Source: Cristatella mucedo (taxonomy: Eukaryota; Bryozoa; Phylactolaemata; Cristatellidae). From it: a DNA stretch of 64,000 nt. Positions 12,541 to 23,800 of this stretch are shown here, piece after piece. The stretch covers positions 3,058,501 to 3,122,500 of the forward strand of contig WPIO01000039.1 in NCBI GenBank assembly GCA_009760855.2, in the 5' to 3' direction. Below the pieces are notes generated by a model. That model made no database searches. It was not told where the DNA came from and saw only the letters and a program-made list of their open reading frames with translations. The position numbers were made by a program, and so were the translations under genes. The stretch's first letter is position 1. The number at the start of each line of letters is the position of its first letter.

Positions 12541-14359
12541 TAGCAGGAAATCATGCCAGCTTTAGTGCTATATCTTCAATGTGAAAGGCTTGAATAATTG
12601 CCAGTAAAAGAAAGCGTATGCTCACATCGGCCCATCATTTTTTAGTGAATGACTGCAAACACTCTTCGAATAGCTTGGAAGTCATACAATCGTTGGCATT
12701 AGGCCTATATGTCACAGGCATCTGCGTCGGGTCAATAAAAAGAAGCACCTAGGCTTGGTTGATTTCCCTATCTTAAGTGGCTTTATGTTCTCACTATTAA
12801 GCCAAGCAAAAAGCGCCTCTGTCATTCTCTCATTCGATTGCTTTCCATCAATTGCAACGCTTCCTCCTGCACAGTACACAGCCCAATAGGTGGCCTTGAA
12901 TATGCGAATGATTTCATTTATATCGAATGTCTCTCTCGGTCTATAACCATTGCCTATTGCAGCCAGCTTCTCTTTCCGGTCCACCCGACGCGATTAAGTT
13001 CGCCATTCTCACTGCATATTTTTGAAAACGTAGTTTGGTGTTTAAAAAAACTCTCTTGGTAGCCACGAATGCAGTAAATGAGTCCAATTTTAGCTCACAA
13101 AAAACCTAAACGCTTGCTTCTGAATGAGAGGATAGCTAATGGGTACTCCCCAGACAAGGCAGTCGTTGAACCACGCCCATATCGGAGCATTGAAATTTTC
13201 ATGACCTACTGTATAATACCGTGTGCACGCTGCTAGTGAAGTTAAGACATAAGCGAGCAGTAGTAAGCACCTTAATACCTCATTTATCTGTATAATATTG
13301 TACAAGCTAATTTGTATAAACGCTCAGGTACACAGTTAATAAGAGCTATCTTCACTTGCCTTTTGTCGTGACTTTTCTCCTACTGTTGCTTTCAGCCTAG
13401 TAACGAAAATCGCTTACTGCTTTGGCCTTATTGCTGGCTACTCACTGCACGACATTTTTTAAGACTCAAAGCTCTCTTGCCCTAGATTGGGCAATCTTCC
13501 AGCATCAGATTGCAGACTCCATACTCGGCTCACGCTGTATGCAAACCCGCCGAAATAAGGAATTCTCTGCCGCCACGTCCGTATCAGCATTGAAGAAAAT
13601 GTACAGCTTATCTGCTTTCGTCTGCATCCAGTAGCAAACTGGTTCAGGCTCGAGACCAACAATGGGTCAATGACCCTGCACCGGTCCAACCAGAGCTTCC
13701 ACCACCCGCAGCAATTCCCCGCCTCTTCCTAACCAGCCGAGACAGAGAGTTCAAATGCCGGTCCCAGGGCTGCTTCAAAGAAATGCACCCCACTTCAGTT
13801 AAGGATCCGAGCAACTTCCAATAGCGGCTGCTATTTCTTTCTCGGCGGCGGCCTGCAGCCACGGCAACCCGCAGCCCATTCCTGATGTCCTGATGCCACG
13901 CCGACTGCTGCTACAATGTCGCACCAGCTAAATGTCAGCTGGCTGAATCAGAGCCCGCGTCAGCCGAAACGTCAGTCGATGTTTGCTGGGCATGCGGGCT
14001 GATCCACCTAGCTTACAGACCAAAGGTCAGACTGGCGCATATGGAGAGGTAATTCGCCGCGTATGCGCTGCGTCTCAGGGACCCGAACAGCCCCGGTACT
14101 GGCGCCATTGGACAGGTGGTGTGTATCGCGGCGCTGCATTATAGCATCTTTTGCTCGGACTGCTGCAAGATGGCTCTTTGGGCTGCTGGCGCATGTAAAA
14201 AAGAGTAGGGCTGCATAGACTAGGCTTGACTGTCCACTATTGCAGATCCCGGATGCCCGCTCGATTAGTGTAATGTACTGTGGACCTCGATGTCTCTGGT
14301 TCAAATCACTCTTGCTTAGGCTTTTTAGCCATAAGGCAAGAGGGCAGGGCCAGGATTTA
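12541..14359. other. No gene assigned; one possible minus-strand exon
   Basis: A minus-strand frame at 12712-12984 (about 90 codons, with GNGYRPRETFDINEIIRIFK) has protein-like composition but matches nothing I know. Otherwise unremarkable. Confidence 0.35.
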
Positions 14360-14512
14360 ACGGCGTGCCTTTTGCAAAGGTGCTCGTCCCAACCAAGGTC
14401 GGGCCGAGGTCGAGGGCTCGAGCTCCGTAACATATGTGAAGCGCCTGAATCGAGATTAAGTTCTCTTAGGGCGCTATACAAATGAATTATTTATTTTATT
14501 TAAATTTATTTA
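14360..14512 (+). mobile_element. S2 SINE
   Basis: AAGGTGCTCGTCCCAACCAAGG head, GGGCTCGAGCTCC box B, and tail GAAGCGCCTGAATCGAGATT then AGGGCGCTATACAAATGAAT. Confidence 0.85.
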
Positions 14513-14679
14513 ATTATAGGCGCAAGACAGCGACCTGATGGTTATCCCTAGAATTAAAATTATGTCTCTCGACACCACCACCCCGTGGTCCATGCGATCA
14601 ACCTCTGCGATTTGCCTGGCTCAGTTTTAATATCTCGTCTCGCATTATCAAGTACTGCCATTCTCCACTGATTGCAAGC

Positions 14680-14832
14680 CCAGTGGTAAGGTGCCCGAAC
14701 TTCATGAACCCGGCAGTGGGTTCGAGCCCTGCAGCTAGCAATGCTGTATAGCTCGCTGCAAGCGGACAGGAGGCATGCTATCCAACCACTGCATACTCTA
14801 TGCTGCTTTTGAATCAGCCGATCTTTACTTTA
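14680..14832 (+). mobile_element. S1 SINE, diverged
   Basis: CCCAGTGGTAAGGTGCCCG head, box B GGTTCGAGCCC, and an S1-like body with GCTCGCTGCAAGCGG, then GAATCAGCCGATCTTT. Confidence 0.65.
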
Positions 14833-15606
14833 CTCGTTGCTGCAAAAGAGCGATACCGAGTAATAGCGTTCGAGGTTTGGTTTCGCTTCGTGTGTACGCA
14901 CCTTGAAGAAGATATAATAGGGAGATTGGCACGAAGCTGAAAGAATCTGGATTACTAACAGTTTTCGAGCTAAGGCGACCAGTGTGAGAAGTCTCCATAT
15001 ATGGCCAGCCCAACTATTCCCTGTTGTCCCCCCTTACTTATGCTGTTGTCTGCTCGCTCAGTGCCACAACTGTGGCTGCTTCCTAAACAGGCATCACTAG
15101 GCTGCTCCGAATTCTACCGTCTGTTGCTCATTCTAAATGCAGCCGTACAGCGGGGCTAGCAAAGTGCTAATCTTGGATCTTGGCGAACCGACGCCTGCTC
15201 TAAGCGTGATAAAGATGGGGCTGGCAGTGCAATTGAAATTGAGTCGATGCGTCCATACTTCAGCTAGAGGAAAGAGCCACGGTTTCCGTTGGAAATCTTT
15301 AGATTTCAATACAGATGTCTACGTAGTTATCTCCTGCTGGCACTTGGTAAAGCCGTAAGGACGAGGTAGGTGTAGCGGTGGAGAGCTGTATAATAACTAA
15401 GTCAAAGCAGAAGCTGCTATCGGTTCGTTTCAGGTAGCCAGCAGCAATCACCTCGTGTGGTAGAGAAAAGTTGACAGCACCTGAGTCAGAAGTAAATGCA
15501 AAGTAGTAAGTGGTCAAGAAGAATGTGCCCGCCGAGACTGCTGCAGAAGAAGCAGGTTCTTTGCATAAAGAATTGAGAAATTAAGTTTCACAGTCAGGGT
15601 AGGAGG

Positions 15607-15797
15607 TAAGCCGTGACGGCACACTAGGTAAAGCGGTTGGTTTTCACGTTCTCTTCCCCGAGTCGTGGGTTTGAATCCTGCGGTTGGGCGATCCTTTGGT
15701 GGGCGATCCTTTATCACCGCTGCAAGCGGTGGTGATAGCCGTAAAGGCTCTTCTGCCGCTATACGAAAAGAGACTGTTTAATCAGCTAGTATTTATT
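15607..15797 (+). mobile_element. S1 SINE with internal duplication
   Basis: GTGACGGCACACTAGGTAAAG head, box B GGTTTGAATCC, and body. The block GGGCGATCCTTT is present twice (near 15687 and 15701). Ends GTTTAATCAGCTAGTATTT. Confidence 0.85.
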
Positions 15798-15954
15798 TAG
15801 GACCTGCAGAGAAGAACGTCTCTCGCTAATTGCCTCCAAGTAAAAACAAAGTGACAGCTAATGAATTGGCCTGAGACAATCCGAGGGACGACAAAGCTCA
15901 AACGGCTGTAGCATTCAGCAAAGTATTGCTTCAGCGTATTATTCAGTATTCAGT

Positions 15955-15990
15955 AAGTATTATTATTATTAGTAGTAGTAGTAGTAAGTA
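15955..15990. repeat. (ATT)n/(AGT)n microsatellite
   Basis: Trinucleotide run flanked by near-repeats of AGTATTGCTTC about 75 bases apart. Confidence 0.8.
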
Positions 15991-16679
15991 TTTAAGTATT
16001 CAGCGAAGTATTGCTTCCAATGCATTGCAGCGGCGGCTCTCGAACTACAGCCCTTCTAAAAACGCAGCAATGCTCAGGCAAGGTCAAGTTCGGCCCCTCA
16101 AGGGAGTACATTCTGACTACGCTGCTGCAACGAACACGTTGGCTTCCAGTTTTGTATATTTTACGCCCGCTTTAGACGTCGTGTTCGACACGATTCGGTC
16201 GCCGGTGCAAAATCAGGATTAGGGATCTCCGAATTAAGGTCGCAAATGGATTAGATACTTGGCCATTTTAGCCGAGCTAGCCTGTGTGTGCTATTCATGG
16301 GTATGCTCTGTTCCGTGTGCCCGCTGCTGTTGAAATTGGCGTAAACGTCTCACCTTCGACCAATGGTTTGCTATGGGTGCTGTGCTTGCATGCTGGCAAC
16401 TCCGGGGATTCGTCGAGCTCTCATATATGCATGATTTGAGAGGAATACAGCTTGAGTCTTCCTACCGCTTACGTCTACACTTGTGCCTGCATGGGACTCC
16501 CTAGATCTGCAGCCGCCTCTGTCACAGTAACACAACAGATGCAATATCTTATGCCTATTCGTTCAGCCAACTGTAGAAGGCGAGACAGTGAATGGGTGTA
16601 TCTATGAGTCTGTGTTGCTCGATCCAGGTATCAGCAGTTGGTCAATGTAAAATAAAAGTAAAGTAGAGATTAGATTATT

Positions 16680-16815
16680 TAAAAGCCTCGCTTATATAGT
16701 GGCCAAAGAACCTTGATGGCCTAGCTTGCCGCTGGCAATAAAAGATTGTTCCAGGACTCAAACCCGCGATATCGGTCGTGAAGTACGACCATCTTAACTC
16801 TAGGGCTAAAATCCA
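16680..16815 (-). mobile_element. S1 SINE, diverged
   Basis: In reverse, matches the 55835-56000 copy: AGCCTCGCTTATATAGTGG, GGCAATAAAAGATTG, a box-B complement (GGACTCAAACC) and GGTCGTGAAGTACGACC. Confidence 0.65.
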
Positions 16816-17379
16816 GAATTGCCGGTTCGATCTGTTGCATAGCCTGGCGGAGAGATAGTTATTGTTGCTGTTAGTTGTGTCGAAACTGCACTGTAAGCCT
16901 CAGTCTGCACTGATTACTGGATGACCCACCAATGGCACAGGTCTTATCGCTGAATGCCTATTCTTTCCGACTCAATTCGCTGCCGCCAACTATTAACTAA
17001 GTCGTGCATGGCTCGCGTGCACTCGTCAGCTGGTGCTGTCATACTCCTCGACCTAGGTCAATCGAGGCAGTCCTTACCTAGAAAGCAAAGGTCATCTTGT
17101 GCCTTTTTTAGTCATCCCAAGAAGTATTCCTCAGGAGGCCGGCTCCAATTAAGGGAAAGCACTTCTAAATTGCCAAGGTTGGGGCGCCGTTGCAAGTAAG
17201 ACTCGGCCAGACAGCAGTACTCCAAAGGACCGAGGTTTAGAGACGCTTCGGCCCTGGGGACCAACTTCCAAATAGGAGGTGGTATCGGTCGGTCGGTCGG
17301 CCTATGACGTCAATGAAGCTACTTAACCGCCCTCGAAATCCAACTTTTAAGGGTCAGAGGATAGAGCGAAGGAGCGCTT
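16816..17379. other. No gene recognised
   Basis: Short GGTC tandem (CGGTCGGTCGGTCGG) near 17287. No domain found. Confidence 0.45.
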
Positions 17380-17665
17380 GTCATTTCGCAATCCGGCGAA
17401 GAGTCATCGTTCTGCGAACGTCGGCCGCATCTTTCGCAGGGAAGTTGACGCCGGCGCCGGAAACCGCCGAGGCCGCCGACGCAGATAGCTCGGCGTGACG
17501 CAGTAGTAAATCCTACCGTATGGTCGGCTTCCCACGCCTCCGCCGCCATCGCCCCGCGCTTGCGGTGGTGCGCCTACGCGGGCGAGAGCCGCTCCTGGTC
17601 TAACCTGGTCTAAGCTGGTCTAACCCTCCGCTGTCTCGCGCCCGTTCGCAGCAGCTGAACGACGA
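17380..17665 (+). promoter_or_regulatory. CpG-rich stretch upstream of the monooxygenase start
   Basis: GC- and CpG-rich stretch immediately before the signal-peptide exon. It contains the short repeat CTGGTCTAA three times near 17596-17625. A promoter or 5' UTR is inferred from position only. No TATA box or initiator could be assigned. Confidence 0.4.
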
Positions 17666-17831
17666 ATGGCGGCACCAAGATGGGCTCTGCTAGCAGCTCT
17701 CCTTTCGACCCTGTGCCTTGCCGACAAGGACTGCTACGTGCCACCCGACGCCAGGCACTTCGACATTCGACTGAGCAAGACCGAAGTGCCAGCAGAGCCT
17801 ACCCAGTATGCTTGTCAGCAGCACTATGCAA
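17666..17831 (+). CDS. Monooxygenase exon 1 (signal peptide and domain start)
   Basis: The ATG at 17666 opens a signal peptide, then a region with the family's Y-x-C element (TQYAC). The frame closes with TGA just past the donor A|GTATCT at 17832. The alternative donor T|GTCAGC has the same phase. Neither fits the phase-0 start of exon 2, so the 3' boundary is uncertain. Confidence 0.75.
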
Positions 17832-20800
17832 GTATCTGATTCGCGCCGCACCGGAACAGTCGAGATGTTTTCTCCGCTCGCTGTTCTCACTCAAGAGCGA
17901 CATTGGCTCTTTGCTAGTTGACAGAACTTGGCTCTGAATTCGTGAAGTGCCCAGCCACTGATCCCCTGTTCGGTGAGCCGGACCTTGGCTTGACACTCTC
18001 TAGTCTTTGCCCAGCGGTGAGGTGCTCGAGCGCTTTGTACACCAGTTTGTGGATTCGAGTCCTGCCTTAGGCAATCCTCTGCTCCCCGCTACAATCGAGG
18101 TGAAAGCTGCCAAGGCTCATAGGTCGCGCTATATGGGCGAGGCTATCGAATAAGGGGATACTTTTTTTTTTATCTTTTTAACGCTAGATTGGGTGAGTCC
18201 CGCGGTTGTTTCAGTGCATGCATATAGTCACAATGTTACTAAAATAAAATGAAGAAAAAATAAAAATAGAATAAATAAACAAAACAGAGATTTCGAAAAA
18301 CAGATATTGTAAATAAAGCACGCAATGTATTCGTCATTGACGCATAGACCTCCATACATTCATTCGAAAATGTTATCTTGCAGCTATCTTAACGGGTCCT
18401 AAAAATCCTGATGTCCTCAATAAGTTAGTCAGCTCGCGTTAGGTCCAGTTACTGACACGTGAAAGTGCTGTGGTTTTATTTTCTGCATACGTGATAGGAA
18501 ATTTTGGTGCGATAATAGGTAAATTTAGCTCAGCAAACGTAGCTATCTAATTCTGGTATGATGATTCCGGGTCCAAACGAGCTTAAGCGAAAAGTTCTCT
18601 GTGAATTAGAATTATAAAACGGCTTCTTTTCGGTATTTCGTATCGATGCTTGGGACAGGGCATTAGCCTCTGACTCAGTTCACTTGACCTGAGCGCTAAA
18701 CTAGCGTTTGATCTGAGGCTGCTCGGTGGCAGCGCGATGCACGACTGCTGTCTTTACAGATTCCCAAAGAGCTATGGAACGATGATTACCACGCGGTGGC
18801 CTTCCAGCCGCTGATCGATAACAACGAAGTGATGCACCACATGATCTTATTCGGATGTGACGCCGACGTTCCTTCTAGTGTAAGACAAACTGGACAGCGA
18901 TATTATCCCGGGCGAAGCGAATAGTTGTGAAAAAAAATTGGCTCATCTAGTGCTATTTTGTACTTCCATGGCCTGCAGATACCCATGGTTCACGCAAGCT
19001 CGCAGCGGTCTTTCTCAGGCAAGCAGCATCGGGTCTCACACTAGGCGATGCAGGGTCAAATGCTCATGCTCCCTACGCATTGTCTCTAAAAATGAACCGC
19101 ACGAAGCTCCAGTTTTGCTTCTCATTCTTTCTCGCTCCCTCTCTTCTTACCTCCTCAGCCACCCCCTTTCTTCCGTTCACTCTCCCTCCCCATCTTTCTA
19201 GCGGTGGCTCTCTCACGGCACGTTTCAAGATCGCGCTGACCGTTAAGTGCCCTGTCATGACAGATGTACAGTAAGATACTTACGTGTAATCGCTGGAAGT
19301 GCCATGATCCGATTTCAAAGTTCAAGGCAGCCCGGGCTAATTTTCCTCGGAGATTGTCCTACTTTCTGCAAAAACTCAACATGGATTCACAAATAACTAG
19401 GAGTTTTAGTTACCGTATGGCTACCGCTCTCACTTACTTATCAATTCGCTGCCACAGCCGCCACATTTCTTTATTTCCTCCGCCTGCACCTAACTATTCA
19501 TTAGCAAAGTAAATCTCATAAAGTGGTTGCTGACACACGATTTTCAATCAACATGCCCTTTAAAAGGCACTTAGACGTCATTCAGGAAGTAATAGTAAGT
19601 ACTGCAATACTAGTTCGCTTGTATAGCCCCCAAAGTGAACTTAATCTCTACCCAGGCTCTATAAGAATCGCTTCAAGAGAATCAGTACCCAAGATGCTAG
19701 TGACGTGCAAGGTATCAAGCCTGCAAAGCAAACCAGTATCATGCTTAGGCCACCATGCTAAAGCAAACATGAAGACACTCGTAGCCACCGGTTAGTAAGA
19801 CTAATGGCTATTAGCATGCACTGGATCGTGCACGTAATCGGTGCAGAAGCAAAGAACACCGGAAGAAGAAAGACAAATCGATTGAAGCGAAGAAAAAGCT
19901 GACACGAATATTTGCGTGTTCAGTCGAGACTAAAAATGGGCAAGTTCACTGCCGTTAGTACCCGGACTAAACTTGAGCGTAAGAGCTGTAGGCTTGATCG
20001 CCAAAACTTTAATTTATTGCGAAGGATGGCGAGACGACTAGATGCTGTGAACGTGAGAGCACACTGGAGGAGTAAGGAGGTCGAAAATGCAAGTTGGTTG
20101 TAGCTAGTGAAACTGCCTCTTAGCCATACTGGAGATTCTGAAATCGATTCGCTGCTTGATAGGGTGTCAGTGAGGCTCAGACAAAAGTGAGGTGAGTAGA
20201 CACAGGCAGGCGCACGTGTGCAGAACAGCTTCAGATTCACGACGAGCGCCTCGCTGGCCTGGAATGATTCTGGTGGCAATCGAAGGCCGTGGGGAAAGTT
20301 CTCATTCCCTAATCTCGCATGCAACAAGAGCTCAGCGGGGAGAGTTGCTCTTAGGCTTAAAGCAAAGTGCTGAGCGATTACTTTCTCCAGGAGCCCCATG
20401 CTTGCGGTGGCATGGAGGACAAATGCAAATCCTTCATGAACGTGTGGACGACGGGCTTGGAAGGAACGATATGCACGTACAGAAATACGGGCGTTCTCTT
20501 TGGACGCTCGGCTTCGAAGACACTACTGCTGCAGATACACTGGAGTAACGCAGGAAAGAAAAGCGGGATGACAGGTTCGCACTGTTCGCCGCTGAGCTCT
20601 GCATGTTCGCTGCGGTAGCTCTCCATGGAGCGTGCTGCTTGCACGAGTTCAGGCAACATGCAGCCTTAAGGATCGGCCGGTGAAATGGCACCGTCGGGTC
20701 TCACGGACATCGGAATGCGCTTCCGACAGAAATGTCTCCTCAAGAGATGTATTTATTTAAGTGAGCCAACTCCAGGCCATGGCTCGTTTTTTTCACGCGA

Positions 20801-23800
20801 TGCCAGATTTCACAGCCATTAAGCGTTTATCAGAGGCAGCCTCAATCTACTTCCATGAGCTAGTTGACTCATAGAGTTGCCACAGCACAAAACATCGACC
20901 GTCGGTCTCTATTGGTTAGCGGCTCCTCTGTTGACGCCCGTCGGCCATAGAGCCGTTGGTGGTAGAGCTGGCTGTATCCATGCGAGCCAGTGCGAGGGAA
21001 ATTGGCTTGTTTTAATGCCAATGAAAGTCTTGGATATAATGAACGACTGATAATGTTTGTGGACCAGATCCTCTTTGTACCGAAGAAGTGCCGACTACCC
21101 CATTATTTCCAACACTCGATAGCATTTAATTCCATAAATTTCTCGCGGAGTTAGTTTTTCTTTTAAGCTCTAACAGCAGGAGTAAAAGGCATGCAGTTCT
21201 CGCAGCTGTCGTAGGTCCGGGCTGCAGAACTTTCCTCGGCAGGAGAAAAGATTATTGTCTTCAGATAAATTGACCATATCGCGGCGGCGCTAGCGCTTGT
21301 TCGTAGTGACGCACGAAATACGAGATGGCACCTTATACGGTACCTTTGATTTTGGAGGAGCAGCCGAGCGCTGCTCATCAAATGCTCTCTGCTCTTTTGG
21401 CAGAGTAAACGCTCCAATGATCAGTCGTCGCCGGTCAATGCTTCCGGTCACAGCTTCTCTCGTGGCTTTTCGGGATTTCCTTTTGGCTTCTGTATTGCCT
21501 TGATCTCTCAATGAGCTTCTTTGTCACCGAGCGTAAATTTCGCACAGAAATTGTACAGTATTGAAGGAATAAACGCACTTAATCTACGCCAATGCTTATA
21601 AAGAATGAATGCGAAAACGAAACGTTGGCGATGTTTGGTCAAGGCTGAATGCTCAGAACTGACAAAGCTCTTGACAAAGCTCTTGATGCTAGAAATCTGG
21701 TTAATTAGAAACGTGCTGTTATGGCATGGTCTATTGTTTATCAACGTCAGCACATAATTTTAGATAGTTGCACAGTTAATCTCATTATAAATGTTTTTTG
21801 CCCACATTTTAAATTGTACCAATACAGTATTATAATAAAGTTTGTCTCCCTGATATGCGGCTGTCGACATCTCCAGCGATTAAAAATAAAAAAATACTGA
21901 ATTCATCGTTATTGTAATAAATTCTTAATGATAATTAAAGTGTATGTGCTATGTCAGTACTTTGCCTCATGCTCAAAGAAACGCTGACGTAATGCAACGA
22001 GACGTATTTGATTTTGCATTAGCCTAGATGCGTTCTAACCTTTACTTTATTCCCAAAAATGCAGTGCCTTGATAATGCTTAACGGATACAACCTCGAATA
22101 TTTTCAACGAAGACAGTGCTGCGTGCTCTATTTACCGGTAGTCTGGACCCGCGGTCTGCTAACAGTATCCGCCCTTTCGGTATTTCAGCCCAATGTTATT
22201 GCCTGCTCGTATGCCGCTTTTTCAGACGCGACTGGTTTAAGGATATTCTACACTAGTAAGCTCAGACCGTACAATCTCGGTAATGTGCAGTTTGGCCAGA
22301 ACGACCTTCAGATTCCTCCGCACGTACAGGACTACGCTCAGTCGGGAAACTGCAGCAACCACTGCACCAGCAGCATCCTACGTGAACCAGTTTATCTCAC
22401 TAGAACTTACATCCACATGCACTACCTTGGTAAGCGGAGGCACCCTGCCTTAGCAGCGCACTACCTTACGCTAGCGCTCAGAGAATCGCACATTTCTCAA
22501 TGTTGATCAATTGAAAAATCAGTTGAAAACATGCGTTCTTTTTTAGGTTCGCGCGGATTATTGCAGCTGTTCCGAAACGGACGGCTCGTCTCGAATATTT
22601 CCGAAGCTTCGTCGTACAGTTATGATCGACCGCCGATAGACGTACATCAAAAGGCTGTTCAAATATTACCAGGTCAGCACCGCTTCTGAAGCCTTGCTTC
22701 TACGTCGCTGCCTCTAGTTTGATATAGGATTAAAGACACTATTTTGTTTTTGATTAAGAGCAGGTGACGAAGTGAAGCTCACGTGCTGGTTTGATACAAA
22801 ATCCAAAGACAGAGAACGAAATCATATCGTGTACTGGGGCGAGGGCTCTGAGGTAAGGCTTTCGTGTGCAGATTAATCTCGAGCGCACTGAAGCGATACA
22901 AGTCTTGCGGTTATGAGGGCTCTAAATTTCATACTTAATAGTCAACCCATCAATCTATATAAGATTGCTCTTTCTTGCAGTGGCCTTTACTTGGCTGCGT
23001 TCCAATATTTTGCTACAAAAGTGCACTAAATGACTCGCTAGCATCCAATATATATAAATAATGTATAATTCACTTATATAGCGCCCCAAGAGAACTTAAT
23101 CTCTATTCAGGCGCTTCACATATGCCTCGGGGTTCGAGCCCACGACCTCAGTCAGACCTTGGTCGGGGCGAGCACCTTAACCGCTAGACCAAACCAGCTC
23201 GGCGCCCATCCAATCTTTTTCGTTTACATGGTTTTGCTTTTAGCTTGTCAAAACGACCAGCTATCTCACAAGAGAGCTTAGATTTAACTCGTGTTCGCTG
23301 AAACTGCACAGTATGCTAATAGTTAAAAAGAGTAGCGCTGGTTTATTTGGAGGTATGAGTGTCATTCTAAAAAGCTTACTCGAATAATATGTGGCATTCT
23401 CAGGTAAGGAAAAATCTGGTAAGATAACTCCTCGAAGGCTGCACTCATTTGGCACAACTAGCAATGCAGGATCAACCATTTTCGCACTGGTTTCCGCGCA
23501 TACGTGCCTGAGCTCATATCCGCGTGCAATCAATCATACAATCTGGAATCGAGCAAAAGAGACGACGAAAGCGTGTAGTGTATCCGCGTAAAGTAAAGTA
23601 CATCCGCGTTATCTTCGAACATCGCCGATCCCGCTAAGAAGGGAAGCATTGGTGAGCCGCACAAGCAGTAACACAAACCACTCGGGAAGCAGTAAAAGAA
23701 ATTCCAGCAGCCCGCCCAGAGAAACAGCTCACAATATCTCTTCAGCGTGCACAATTACGAGCTAATATAGTTCACCTCTCTCGCCTGGCTTCTCGCGGTT

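Noticed and set aside
13090-13305. Hydrophobic 71-codon minus-strand frame as a small membrane protein
   Set aside because: No start context, neighbour or homologue. A single hydrophobic run can arise by chance in AT-rich DNA.
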